Shown here in pieces: positions 1-8,486 of a DNA stretch of 64,000 bases. The number at the start of each line of letters is the position of its first letter. Positions within the stretch are counted from its first letter, which is position 1. The notes under the pieces are model-generated. The model was not told the DNA's origin. It saw only the letters and a list, made by a program, of their open reading frames with translations, and searched no databases. The DNA lies in the NCBI RefSeq assembly GCF_014202215.1, contig NZ_JACHGB010000002.1, forward strand, positions 496,001 through 560,000, written 5' to 3'. The position numbers and the translations under genes were made by a program. Origin of the DNA: Quisquiliibacterium transsilvanicum. Lineage in GTDB: Bacteria > Pseudomonadota > Gammaproteobacteria > Burkholderiales > Burkholderiaceae_E.

Positions 1-240
<240 letters not shown>

Positions 241-247
241 ACGACGC

Positions 248-269
248 AGGGCCGGCGCATGCCGGCCCT
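248..269. terminator. hairpin after the monooxygenase gene
   Basis: A perfect 9-bp stem, AGGGCCGGC and GCCGGCCCT, with loop GCAT, begins 7 bases after the stop codon. There is no T-run, as is common in very GC-rich genomes. It sits between convergent genes. Confidence 0.55.
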
Positions 270-286
270 CGCCTGGACACACGGGC

Positions 287-306
287 ACGGGCGCGGCCGC
301 GCCCGT
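287..306. terminator. 20-bp palindrome between convergent genes
   Basis: ACGGGCGCGG followed by CCGCGCCCGT forms a perfect palindrome 13 bases before the stop codon of the minus-strand acyl-CoA dehydrogenase. With the hairpin at 248-269 it probably separates the two convergent transcripts. It could also be a protein-binding palindrome. Confidence 0.4.
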
Positions 307-319
307 CGCCGTCGCAGGA

Positions 320-1459
320 TCAGTAGCCCGCCAGCGTCGCGAGCCGGTCGGCGTGGAAGGCGTCGTCGCCGAACAGCTCCTGCGTGACCCGCAGCCGCTT
401 CATGAACAGGCCGACGTCGAAGTCGTCGGTCATTCCCATGCCGCCGTGCATCTGCACGCCTTCCTGCACCGCCAGCGTGGTGCTCATTCCGGCACGCGCC
501 TTGGCCAGCGACACCAGCCGGCCCGAGCCGGACGGATCGGCTTCAAGCGCCTGCTGCGCCTTGATCACCGCGGCGCGGGTCACCTCGATCTCGCTGTAGA
601 GGTGTGCGGCACGGTGCTGCAGCGCCTGGAAGCTGCCGATCGGCTGGGCGAACTGCTCGCGCTCCTTGATGTAGACCATGGTCCGCTCGAAGGCCTGGTC
701 GGCAACGCCGACCATCTCGCTGGCCAGCGCGGCACGGCCCGCGTCGAGCACCGTGTCGAGCAGCGCGCGGCCCGAGCCCACGCCGCCGAGCAGCGCGTCC
801 GCGGCCAACTCCACGTTGTCGAAGCTCACTCGCGCGGCGTTGTGAGCGTCGACCATGACGGTGCGCTCGATGCTGACGCCGCGGGCCTTTGGGTCGACCA
901 GGAACAGCGTGACGCCTTCGGCGTCGTCCACGCCGCCGGCGGTGCGCGCGGCGACGATCAGCAGGTCGGCGACGTGGCCGTCGACCACGAAGGTCTTGGC
1001 GCCGGACAGCGTGAAGCTGCCGCCCTTGGGCTCTGCCCTGGTCGCGATGCGGTTCGGGCGATGCTTGGCGCTCTCGTCGGCGGCCAGCGCGGCCACCACC
1101 TCGCCGGCGGCGATCTTCGGCAGCCAGGCGGACTGCTGGGCCGAGTTGCCGCCATGCATCAGTGCGGTCGCGGCGAGCACGGAAGTGGACAGGAAGGGCG
1201 AGGCGACCAGGTTGCGGCCGATCGCCTCCATGATCGCGCCGGCCTCGATCGGGCCGAGGCCGAGGCCGCCGTGGGCCTCGGGCACCAGCGCGCCGGCGAA
1301 GCCCATCGAGGCGAAGCTGCGCCAGAGATCGGGGGAGTAGCCGGCGGCGTCGCGGCTGTCGCGCAGCTTGCGCAGCTGGGCGATCGGCGCGTTCTCTGCG
1401 AGGAAGGCCTGCGCGCTGTCGCGCAGCATCGTTTGTTCTTCGTTCAGTACGAGGGCCAT
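320..1459 (-). CDS. acyl-CoA dehydrogenase family protein
   Basis: A 379-residue FAD flavoprotein of the usual length for the family (N-terminal helical domain, middle beta domain, C-terminal four-helix bundle). The C-terminal QMHGGMGMTDD motif near residues 336-346 is typical. It would oxidise an acyl-CoA to the 2-enoyl-CoA and pass electrons to ETF. It lies 52 bases downstream of a second acyl-CoA dehydrogenase on the same strand. Such adjacent unequal pairs are known in steroid side-chain catabolism (FadE28/FadE29-type heterotetramers), so this protein may be one subunit of a heteromer. That is inference from arrangement; the substrate is not visible from the sequence. Confidence 0.88.
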   Translation of the reverse strand: MALVLNEEQTMLRDSAQAFLAENAPIAQLRKLRDSRDAAGYSPDLWRSFASMGFAGALVPEAHGGLGLGPIEAGAIMEAIGRNLVASPFLSTSVLAATALMHGGNSAQQSAWLPKIAAGEVVAALAADESAKHRPNRIATRAEPKGGSFTLSGAKTFVVDGHVADLLIVAARTAGGVDDAEGVTLFLVDPKARGVSIERTVMVDAHNAARVSFDNVELAADALLGGVGSGRALLDTVLDAGRAALASEMVGVADQAFERTMVYIKEREQFAQPIGSFQALQHRAAHLYSEIEVTRAAVIKAQQALEADPSGSGRLVSLAKARAGMSTTLAVQEGVQMHGGMGMTDDFDVGLFMKRLRVTQELFGDDAFHADRLATLAGY

Positions 1460-1511
1460 GTCTTGGATCCGGATTCGTTTGTCGGTTGCGTTCGGAGTGG
1501 CGGTCCGGGGA

Positions 1512-2699
1512 TCAGGCGTCCGGCAGGCCGAGGATGCGCTTGGAGATGATGTTGAGCTGGACCTCGCTGGTGCCGCCCTCGATCGAGTTGGCCTTGGAGC
1601 GCAGCCAGTCGCGCGGCGCGGCGCCTTCGCTGGAGCGCGCGCTCTCCCACTCGAGTCCGTCCGAGCCGAGCGCGGACATCGTCAGCTCGTTGCGCCGCTT
1701 GTTCAGCTCGGAGCCGTAGTACTTGAGCACCGACGAGAACGCCGGATTGGCCTGGCCGGCCTTCATCAGGTCGATTGAACGCTCCATCGCGTAGCGGAAG
1801 GCGAGCTCATCGACCTCGAAGGACGCGATGCGCGCGCGCAGCTGCGGGTCGTCGAGCCGGCCCAGCGCATCGCGCCCGACCGCGTCGGCGGCGATCTGGC
1901 CCAGGACCTTGCCCTTGTTGCGCTCGCCCATGCCGCCGATCATGTTGCGCTCGTGCGTGAGCAGCGCCTTGGCGACCGTCCAGCCCTTGTTCAGCTCGTG
2001 GACCAGGTTCTCCTTCGGCACCTTCACATCGTCGAAGAAGGTCTGGCAGAACGGCGACTTGCCGGAGATCAGCAGGATCGGCTTGGTGGACACGCCGGGG
2101 CTGGCCATGTCGAAGAGCAGGAAGCTGATCCCCTCGTGCTTCTTCGCCTTGGGGTCGGTGCGCACCAGGCAGAAGATCCAGTCGGCCTTGTCGGCATACG
2201 AGGTCCAGATCTTGGAGCCGTTGACCAGGAAGTGGTCGCCCTTGTCCTCGGCGCGGGTCTGCAGCGAGGCCAGGTCGGAGCCTGCGTTGGGCTCCGAATA
2301 ACCCTGGCACCAGCGGATCTCGCCGCGGGCGATCTTAGGCAGGTGCTCGCGTTTCTGCGCTTCGTTGCCGTACTGCAGCAGCGCCGGTCCGAGCATCCAG
2401 ATGCCGAAGCTGTCGAGCGGGGGGCGGCAGCCGAGCGCGCGCATTTCCTCGCGCAGTACCTTGGTCTCGTCGCGCGAGAGCCCGCCGCCGCCGTATTCCG
2501 TCGGCCAGTCGGGCACGGTCCAGCCCTTGGCCGCCATGCGCTCGAGCCAGGCCTTCTGCGCGTCGCTGGAGAAGGTGGCGTTGCGTCCGCCCCAGCACCG
2601 GTCTTCGTCGGTGAGGGCGGGGGTGCGCATCTCGGGCGGGCAGTTCTTTTCGAGCCAGGCGCGGGTCTCAGCGCGGAAGGTGTCGAGGGTGGTGCTCAT
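1512..2699 (-). CDS. acyl-CoA dehydrogenase family protein, upstream partner
   Basis: The protein is 395 residues from the ATG at 2699, which is preceded by GGAGCCCCCA on the minus strand. The open frame extends far upstream into the broken phaZ gene without a stop, but homology and the ribosome-binding site fix the start at MSTTLDTF. YSEPNAGSDLA (middle domain, flavin contact) and SIEGGTSEVQLNIISKRILG (C-terminal CoA/FAD region) are classic family motifs. It is probably co-transcribed with the dehydrogenase that ends at 320. The two may form a heteromeric enzyme for a bulky acyl-CoA, which is not shown directly. Confidence 0.9.
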   Translation of the reverse strand: MSTTLDTFRAETRAWLEKNCPPEMRTPALTDEDRCWGGRNATFSSDAQKAWLERMAAKGWTVPDWPTEYGGGGLSRDETKVLREEMRALGCRPPLDSFGIWMLGPALLQYGNEAQKREHLPKIARGEIRWCQGYSEPNAGSDLASLQTRAEDKGDHFLVNGSKIWTSYADKADWIFCLVRTDPKAKKHEGISFLLFDMASPGVSTKPILLISGKSPFCQTFFDDVKVPKENLVHELNKGWTVAKALLTHERNMIGGMGERNKGKVLGQIAADAVGRDALGRLDDPQLRARIASFEVDELAFRYAMERSIDLMKAGQANPAFSSVLKYYGSELNKRRNELTMSALGSDGLEWESARSSEGAAPRDWLRSKANSIEGGTSEVQLNIISKRILGLPDA

Positions 2700-2784
2700 T
2701 GGGGGCTCCATTCGGGCGACGGGAATCAACCCGCCATGATGCCAAACCCGGCAGGCAGGGCGTTCCGATTCGCCCCCGCCCGGT

Positions 2785-3630
2785 TCAGCCCGCCAGGTGG
2801 ATCGCGTCCCGCACGAGCGGATAGATCTGGCTGGCCCACCGCCGGCCGCTGAATACGCCGTAGTGCCCACGCCAGTCTGCACGTGGTGCTGCTTCAGGTA
2901 GGGCCGGATGCCGGTGCACAATTCCTGCGCGGCCTTCGCCTGTTCGAGTTCGCCGGCGACCAGGCAGTTGTACATGCCCAGGAAGGCGCTTGTGTGCCGG
3001 TCAGGGTTCATGCTCATGAAGGCGGTCAGCTGCAGGAAGCCCGGGTATACGCAGCGCAGCGCACCGGGATGCCGCAGCGGCACCGTGGAGATGAGGTTCT
3101 GCTCGAACCACTCGATCGGCCGCTCGTTGGCAAGCTCGTTCACCCGGGTGGGACTGATGCGGCAATCCACGGGTCCCGCCATCAGCGTGATGCTGCGCGG
3201 GCGCGCCGGGTGCTCGTCCTCGGCCATCAGCGCGGCGGCCGCGAGCGTGGCGGGGCAGGGCTGGCACACGCCCATCAGGTGCGCGCCGGGCCCCATCGCC
3301 TCGAGGAATCCGATCAGATGTTCGATGTACTCGTCCAGCCCGAAGCGACCGGCCAGCAGCGGCACGTCGCGCGCGTTCGCCCAGTCGGTGACGTAGACCT
3401 CCTGATCGGCCAGCATCACCCGCACGGTGTCGCGAAGCAGCGTCGCGAAGTGGCCGGACATCGGCGCAGCGATCAGCACCCGCGGCTGCTCGCCGGGCTG
3501 GTCCTTGCGGAAGCGCACCAGCTCGCCGAAGGGCGTCGAACGCACCACCTCTTCGATGACCTCGACCTCGCGCCCGCCGCTGGCCACCCGCTCGATTCCG
3601 AACGAGGGGCGGCGGTGCGTAAGTGCCGTG
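2785..3630 (-). pseudogene. phaZ: intracellular poly(3-hydroxybutyrate) depolymerase, broken
   Basis: Clear PhaZ-type homology: RRPSFGIERV, PFGELVRFRKD, APMSGHFATLLRDTVR, the nucleophile region GVCQPCPAT and YPGFLQLTAFMSMNPDRH. The copy cannot be functional as written. (1) The first 70 or so residues are missing at a junction near 3630. (2) About 80 residues are absent between LVAGELEQ and AKAAQELC near 2930, including the segment (family motif VEGELDDI) that carries the catalytic Asp. (3) A one-base loss near 2865 shifts the frame, so the end with the catalytic His (GHYGVFSGRRW) is read in another frame up to the TGA at 2785. The intact enzyme mobilises PHB granules by a Cys-Asp-His mechanism. 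The damage may be real or an assembly artefact. Confidence 0.8.
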
Positions 3631-4033
3631 TGCGCGAACACTTCGCAGGCCGCCGCCCACTGCCGCTCCGTCTGCGGCGAGATGCACTCCGGTTTCGCGA
3701 GCCTGCGCGCGGCGCGGCCGATGAACATCCGCGGGTCCTTTCCGGGCTTTCGCATCTGGGCTCGCGCGCAGTCGGACATCGACCGCATCGTCGAAATCTG
3801 GGGTGACTGCCTGGAGCGCTACGGCGGCCCCTTCCTGTTCGGCAGCCGGCGCACGCATCGCCGATGCGATGTACGCGCCGGTGGTCACCCGCTTGATCAC
3901 GTACGACGTGAAGCTCGACCACCGCTGCCGCGCGTACTGCGACACCGTGATGGCGATGCCCGAGATGATCGACTGGTGCGAGGCGGCGCGCCGCGAGCCG
4001 CTGGAGATCGACGAACTGGAGGCGGAGTTCTGA
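3631..4033 (+). pseudogene. glutathione S-transferase, C-terminal fragment with a frameshift
   Basis: The plus strand reads CGEMHSGFASLRAARPMNIR and IVEIWGDCLERYGGPFLFG up to about 3845. It then continues in another frame as IADAMYAPVVTRLITYDVKL and CRAYCDTVMAMPEMIDW to the TGA at 4033. Together these are the all-helical C-terminal domain of a bacterial GST. The N-terminal thioredoxin-like domain is absent, because the sequence runs directly into the truncated 5' end of the oppositely oriented phaZ. A one-base difference around 3845-3855 would restore the frame. It looks as though the 5' ends of two divergent genes and their shared promoter were lost together. Confidence 0.72.
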
Positions 4034-4254
4034 CGCGCGGCGCAAGCCGCGCAATCCGGCGCGCGGGGACCTCCGGGTGCACGAGCCCTGGCGGTGCAGC
4101 GCGGTGCGCCCGCGGTGCCGGACTGGGGCGTCCGCTGAGCCAGACTGGGGCGCGGCGCTTCGTGGCGGTGCGGGGTGCCAAGTGCCGGCTGCCGGCTGCG
4201 GCCGCTTCAGGCATTCTTCCGGTTCGGCCAACTCCCGCCACGAGCCAGAACGCG

Positions 4255-4923
4255 ATGCATTACAGCACCCAGAGCAACGACCACGGCATGCGCCACGACC
4301 CCTTCAAGGCGCTGATCGTTCCCCGTCCCATCGGCTGGATCTCCACGGTCAGCGCCGACGGCGCCCTGAACCTGGCCCCGTACAGCTTCTTCAACGGCGT
4401 CAGCGACCGTCCGCCGATGGTGATGTTCTCCAGCGCCGGCACCAAGGACACGCTGCGCAACGTGCGCGAGACCGGTGAATTCACCTGCTCGATCGCGAGC
4501 TGGGATCTGCGCGGGGAGATGAACATGTCCTCGGCGATGGTCTCCGCCGAGGTCGACGAGTTCCGTCTCGCCGGGCTGGAGACCGCCGCTTCGCGCTTCG
4601 TGAAGCCGCCGCGGGTGGCGCGCAGCCCCGCGGCGCTCGAGTGCCGTCACTGGAAGACGGTCGACCTGCCGGCGGATTCCCGGCGCCCGGAGCTGGCCTA
4701 TTCGGTGGTGTTCGGCGAGGTGGTCGGGATCTACATCGACGAGGCCTATGTGCGGGACGGCCAGGTCGACACCGGCGCGATGCGGCCGCTGGCCCGGCTG
4801 GGCTACATGGACTACTCGGTGGTGACGCCGGAGACCATCTTCTCGCTGAACCGGCCGGAAGTGGCGGCGGACGGGCGCACCGCCAGGCTGGAAGAGAAGC
4901 CCTGGGACGGCGTCTACCGTTGA
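4255..4923 (+). CDS. flavin reductase family protein (FMN-binding split barrel)
   Basis: The protein is 222 residues. KALIVPRPIGWISTVSADG and NLAPYSFFNGVSDRPPMVMF are typical of the DIM6/NTAB group of flavin reductases and FMN-binding oxygenase partners. Such proteins use NAD(P)H to reduce FMN, or bind FMN, for two-component monooxygenases. No monooxygenase partner lies next to it; the TauD-like gene is convergent. The ATG at 4255 is chosen because the split-barrel core begins about 15 residues in. The ribosome-binding site is weak. The 221 bases between the GST fragment and this start hold no recognisable gene. Confidence 0.85.
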   Translation: MHYSTQSNDHGMRHDPFKALIVPRPIGWISTVSADGALNLAPYSFFNGVSDRPPMVMFSSAGTKDTLRNVRETGEFTCSIASWDLRGEMNMSSAMVSAEVDEFRLAGLETAASRFVKPPRVARSPAALECRHWKTVDLPADSRRPELAYSVVFGEVVGIYIDEAYVRDGQVDTGAMRPLARLGYMDYSVVTPETIFSLNRPEVAADGRTARLEEKPWDGVYR

Positions 4924-4990
4924 GCGCTGCGGCGGCGGCTGGTTCCCGTCGGCAGGCGCCCCGGGGACTTGCCGCACCGCCGTCGGCAGC

Positions 4991-5854
4991 TCAGTGCGCC
5001 GCGGCCACCGGGCTGCGCTCGGAGATCGTGACCCGGTAGAGCAGCCGGGCGTGGCCCTGGTAGCCGCCCGTGGCGGCGTGCAGCAGGCAGCGGTTGTCCC
5101 AGAGCGTGAGCATGTTCTTCGTCCAGCGGTGCCGGTAGACGAACTCCGGGCGCACCTGATGCGCGAAGAGCTCGCGCAGCAGGGCGTCCGACTCTTCCCG
5201 TTCCATCCCTTCGATTCCGATCGTGTAGCCCGGGCTCACGAAGAGCGCCTTGCGGCCGGTCTCCGGGTGCTCGCGCACCACCGGGTGCAGCCGCGTCTTC
5301 ATCGCCGACTCCGACGAGATGATCCGCATCGATCGCCCCTTCGCCTTGTCGGCCTCGCCGTACATGCCGGCGGGGGCATAGCCGCGGCGCGCCGAATGCA
5401 CGCCCATCGCATCGTCGATCCTGCGCTTGGTCGCGGCCGGCAGCGCCTCGTAGGCCGCGTACTGGTTCGCGAACAGCGTGTCGCCGCCCACCGGCGGGAT
5501 CGTCACTGCGAAGAGCGCAGTGCCTGCCGGCGGCGAGGGAAGGAAGCTCCAGTCCGAGTGCCAGGTCTCGGCGAAGATCGGCGTCTGCTCGTCCGCCTCG
5601 CGGCGCACCTCCACCACGTGCGCATGGCCGGGCATCGCGGCGATGTAGGGATCGTCGCCGTGCGGGCCGACGCCGAGCGCGAAGCGCTTCAGGTCCTCGA
5701 TCGACATCGGCTGGTCGGGGAAGGCGATCACCTGGTGTTCCAGCCAGATCTCGCGGATCGACGCAATCACTGCGTCGGAAAGGGGGCGCGTCAGGTCGAC
5801 GCCGCGCACCAGCGCGCCGCAGGCCTGGCCGCTGGGTTCGACGGAAATGCTCAA
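4991..5854 (-). CDS. TauD/TfdA family 2-oxoglutarate- and Fe(II)-dependent dioxygenase
   Basis: A TTG start at 5854 is preceded by AGGAGGAG (5861-5868 on the minus strand), giving 287 residues, the normal family length. No in-frame ATG fits the homology. The Fe(II) triad is visible: H99 and D101 in ETWHSDWSF, and the distal His at about 259 in DNRCLLHAAT. An Arg some 10 to 15 residues later would bind 2-oxoglutarate. Enzymes of this family hydroxylate sulfonates, aryloxyacids or similar small acids; the substrate here is unknown. It is divergent from the EamA transporter across about 200 bases, which may hold both promoters. Confidence 0.9.
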   Translation of the reverse strand: MSISVEPSGQACGALVRGVDLTRPLSDAVIASIREIWLEHQVIAFPDQPMSIEDLKRFALGVGPHGDDPYIAAMPGHAHVVEVRREADEQTPIFAETWHSDWSFLPSPPAGTALFAVTIPPVGGDTLFANQYAAYEALPAATKRRIDDAMGVHSARRGYAPAGMYGEADKAKGRSMRIISSESAMKTRLHPVVREHPETGRKALFVSPGYTIGIEGMEREESDALLRELFAHQVRPEFVYRHRWTKNMLTLWDNRCLLHAATGGYQGHARLLYRVTISERSPVAAAH

Positions 5855-6051
5855 GGCTGTCTCCTCCTGTGGTCCAGCCCGTGGGGATGCGTGCCCCGCA
5901 GGTCCGGTGCGGGGACGATACCGCGCCCGGCGGGCGTGCGCCACCCGCAGTGCCGGAAAGCGGGGCTTGGCAGGCGCGGCGGGTGGCGCGCATGGCACCA
6001 TCGCTCGTCCTCCCTGCGGATCGACGGCGCCCGCCGCCGCGATTGAAGCCG

Positions 6052-6984
6052 ATGCGCCCCGTCCACGTCCTGCAGCTGCTGGTCCTCGCCTTCCTCTGGG
6101 GCAGCGCCTACCTGTTCATGCGCGCCTCGGTGCCGAGCTTTGGCGCCGGACCCATGGTGTTCATGCGGATGGCGCTGGGCAGCACGCTGGTGCTGCTGCC
6201 GCTGGCGCTGTGGCGCTGCGGCGTCGCGCCCTTCCGCACGCACTGGCGCGGGCTGCTGGTGTTCGGCCTGGCCTTCACCGTGGTGCCCTTCCTCGGCCTG
6301 GGCTGGGCAGCCAAGTCGATCTCGGCGGGAATGCTGGCGGTGCTGCAGTCGGCTGCGCCGCTGTTCGCGGCGATCGTCGGACGCATCTGGGTCGGCGAAC
6401 CGATCACCCGCGAGCGCGCGCTCGGCCTGCTGATCGGCTTCGTAGGCGTGGCCATCCTGGTCTGGGACAAGGCGGGCGTTCGCGAGGAGGCGGGGCTAGC
6501 CATCCTGCTCACGCTCTTCGTCACTGCGCTCTGGGGGGTGTCCTCGAACTACGCGCGCACCCGGCTGCAAGCGGTGGATCCCTTCGTGCAGGCTGCCGGG
6601 AGCATCGGCGTGGCGGCGCTGGCGCTCGCGCCGCTGGCCCTCGCCACCTGGCCGGAACAGCCGCCGGGGGCGAAGGCCTGGGCCGAGGTGATTTTTCTCG
6701 GCGTGGCCTCGTCCGGGGCCGGCTTCCTGCTGTACTTCTCGCTGTTGCGCAGCATCGGCCCGGTGCGCGCCACCTCCGTCACCTTCCTGAGCCCGCTGGT
6801 GGCGATTGCTGCCGGAGCGGTCTACCTGGGCGAGGAGATCACGCTGCGCATGCTTGTCGGGTGCGCAGTGATCCTGGTGGGCACCGCGCTCACGCTGGGC
6901 CTGCTGCCGTGGCGCCGCCCGCCCGCCGGGCCCCGCGTGTCCCGCGTGCCCGGGTCCGGACCCGGTGCCGGACCCGGACCCTAG
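6052..6984 (+). CDS. EamA/DMT-superfamily permease
   Basis: The protein is 310 residues with about ten predicted membrane helices in two EamA repeats. The first repeat opens with LVLAFLWGSAYLFMRASVP, and the second ends with FLSPLVAIAAGAVYLGEE and a final helix. These inner-membrane carriers usually export metabolites or amino acids. The ATG at 6052 places the first helix at the N-terminus. The last residues form a Gly/Pro-rich tail (PGSGPGAGPGP), and the TAG stop is the first unit of a tandem TAGCCT repeat. Confidence 0.87.
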   Translation: MRPVHVLQLLVLAFLWGSAYLFMRASVPSFGAGPMVFMRMALGSTLVLLPLALWRCGVAPFRTHWRGLLVFGLAFTVVPFLGLGWAAKSISAGMLAVLQSAAPLFAAIVGRIWVGEPITRERALGLLIGFVGVAILVWDKAGVREEAGLAILLTLFVTALWGVSSNYARTRLQAVDPFVQAAGSIGVAALALAPLALATWPEQPPGAKAWAEVIFLGVASSGAGFLLYFSLLRSIGPVRATSVTFLSPLVAIAAGAVYLGEEITLRMLVGCAVILVGTALTLGLLPWRRPPAGPRVSRVPGSGPGAGPGP

Positions 6985-7035
6985 CCTTAGCCTTAGCCTT
7001 AGCCTTAGCCTTAGCCCTGGCCCTGGCCCTGGCCG
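6982..7035. repeat. hexanucleotide tandem repeat TAGCCT/TGGCCC at two convergent gene ends
   Basis: Five perfect TAGCCT units (6982-7011) are followed by TAGCCC and three TGGCCN units. The repeat supplies the TAG stop of the plus-strand permease (6982-6984) and the TAA stop of the minus-strand sirtuin (7011-7013). Its TGGCCC part encodes the sirtuin's Gly-Gln tail. Because the unit is 6 bp, further in-frame stops follow for both genes (TAG on the plus strand, TAA on the minus strand). Confidence 0.95.
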
Positions 7036-7814
7036 GAACCGCAGATCGCCGGCAGCAGCCTGCCGATCTGCCCCATCAGCAGCGCGTCGGCGAGATTGTC
7101 GAGCGCGGTCTCCTCGGCATTGACGATGACCACCCGCGCGCCGGCCCTGCGCGCCAGCGGCACGACACTCGCCACCGGATAGACCTGCAGCGTCGAGCCC
7201 ACCGCCAGCAGCAGGTCCGCCTCGCCGGCGGCCCGCATCGCCCGGTCGATCACTTCGGGGACCAGCGACTGGCCGAAGGAGATGGTGTCGCTCTTCAGGA
7301 TGCCGCCGCAGAGCCTGCAGCGCGGATCCTCCTCTCCGGCGCGCACCCGCGCGAGCGTGTCCTGCATCGGCGAGCGCGCACCGCACTGCCAGCACATCAC
7401 CCGGCGGATGGTGCCGTGCACCTCGATCACCTTGTCGGCGCTGTTGCCTGCGATCTGGTGCAGTTCGTCCACGTTCTGGGTGATCAGCGCGTGCAGCTTG
7501 CCGCGGCGCTCGAGGTCGACCAGCGCCAGGTGGCCCGCGTTCGGCCGGGCCGTCCAGGCGGTGTGCTCCAGCCGGCCGCGCCAGGCCGCCTTGCGCACAT
7601 CGGGCTCGGCCAGGTAGTTCTGGATCGTGGCCTGCTTCTCGGCGGCCGGGTTGCGAGTCCACACACCTTGCGGGCCCCGGAAATCGGGAATGCCCGAGTC
7701 GGTGGAGATGCCGGCGCCAGTGAGCACGACGATGCGCGTGGCGCCGTCGATCCAGCGGCGTACGGTAGGGAGCAGGTCTTCAGCGGGCATGTGCGTGCCG
7801 GTCAGCGAGGGCAT
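7011..7814 (-). CDS. Sir2-family NAD-dependent protein deacylase
   Basis: The protein is 267 residues. The NAD-binding GAGIS motif is at 33-37, GIPDFRG follows, TQNVDELH is at 112-119 and the catalytic His is H133 (VHGT). A complete zinc site is formed by C141, C144, C166 and C169, so this should be an active class U/III-type sirtuin removing acyl groups from lysines in the cytoplasm. The C-terminus (GSGQGQGQG) is encoded by the tandem repeat shared with the convergent EamA gene and is unlikely to be catalytic. The start at 7814 is the first ATG in frame; M9 is an alternative. Confidence 0.92.
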   Translation of the reverse strand: MPSLTGTHMPAEDLLPTVRRWIDGATRIVVLTGAGISTDSGIPDFRGPQGVWTRNPAAEKQATIQNYLAEPDVRKAAWRGRLEHTAWTARPNAGHLALVDLERRGKLHALITQNVDELHQIAGNSADKVIEVHGTIRRVMCWQCGARSPMQDTLARVRAGEEDPRCRLCGGILKSDTISFGQSLVPEVIDRAMRAAGEADLLLAVGSTLQVYPVASVVPLARRAGARVVIVNAEETALDNLADALLMGQIGRLLPAICGSGQGQGQG

Positions 7815-7908
7815 GGATGAGATCCTGTGGAATTATCGGCGGGAATGGCGGCGCGCGTCGGCGTCCGATGCGGGCCGCCGGATCGCATGGACCTGACATA
7901 CTTGGCGG

Positions 7909-8448
7909 ATGGAAATGATCCGATCCTTCGCTCTCGGCAGCGCACTCGCGCTGCTCTCCGCATGCACCATCCCGTTCGGCTCCGCGCCGCCCGAAACGCC
8001 GCGCGTCGCGCCGTCGCCGGCCATGGCGACAGGCGCCCCCGCTGCGTCGACCCCGGCACCGGCCGCGGCCCCCGCCGCCTCACCGACCGCCTCACCGACC
8101 GCCACCGGTGGCGCCGGCCTGGCCGCCGCCGCGGCGGCGCGCGGGGTGCGTTTCCTCGGGCGGGGCAACGAACCCGGCTGGCGCGTCGAGGTCGGGCCCG
8201 GGGATCTGGTCCGCGTCGTCCATCATTACGGCACGGTGCGCGCCGATTTTCCGGGTGTTACTGCGCGCACGCTGCCCAACGGCGACACGGTTCACGAGGG
8301 CGCGTCCGGCGCGCACAGCCTGCGCCTGACGCTCCGGCCTGCCCGGTGCACCGACGACATGAGCGGCGAGGTCCATCCGGTCACCGTGCTGCTGCGCTTC
8401 GACGGCGAGGAGCGGCGCGGGTGCGGCGGGCCAATAGCGGGCCAATAG
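7909..8448 (+). CDS. predicted lipoprotein of unknown function
   Basis: The N-terminus has a short hydrophobic segment and a lipobox (ALLSAC), predicting export and lipidation. A 50-residue Ala/Pro/Thr-rich linker (about 25-75) then leads to a small domain with RFLGRGNEPGWRVEV and a Cys pair in RCTDDMSGE and RRGCGG. The GNEPGW and DMSG signatures occur in small periplasmic lipoproteins related to the COG3650/HslJ (META) neighbourhood; I do not know a function. The start could be 7909 or the ATG at 7915, which has better spacing to GGCGG. It is divergent from the sirtuin across 94 bases and lies 38 bases before ppk2. Confidence 0.7.
   Translation: MEMIRSFALGSALALLSACTIPFGSAPPETPRVAPSPAMATGAPAASTPAPAAAPAASPTASPTATGGAGLAAAAAARGVRFLGRGNEPGWRVEVGPGDLVRVVHHYGTVRADFPGVTARTLPNGDTVHEGASGAHSLRLTLRPARCTDDMSGEVHPVTVLLRFDGEERRGCGGPIAGQ
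8426..8447 (+). repeat. 11-bp direct repeat across the lipoprotein stop codon
   Basis: GCGGGCCAATA occurs twice in tandem (8426-8436 and 8437-8447) and is followed by the start of a third unit. The TAG stop of the lipoprotein gene lies at the end of the second unit; the TAG of the first is out of frame. Confidence 0.85.
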
Positions 8449-8486
8449 CGGAACTGTCGGAACCATCAGCGAACGGAGCGCAGCGC

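Noticed and set aside
1512-3788. A natural PHB-depolymerase/acyl-CoA-dehydrogenase fusion protein of 758 residues
   Set aside because: The continuous frame results from a frameshift in phaZ; the dehydrogenase has its own ATG and ribosome-binding site at 2699, and the true phaZ end (GHYGVFSGRRW) is in another frame.
6982-7035. TAGCCT repeat as a telomere-like or chromosome-end sequence
   Set aside because: Only about five perfect units, flanked by genes on both sides, and the unit is part of two coding ends.
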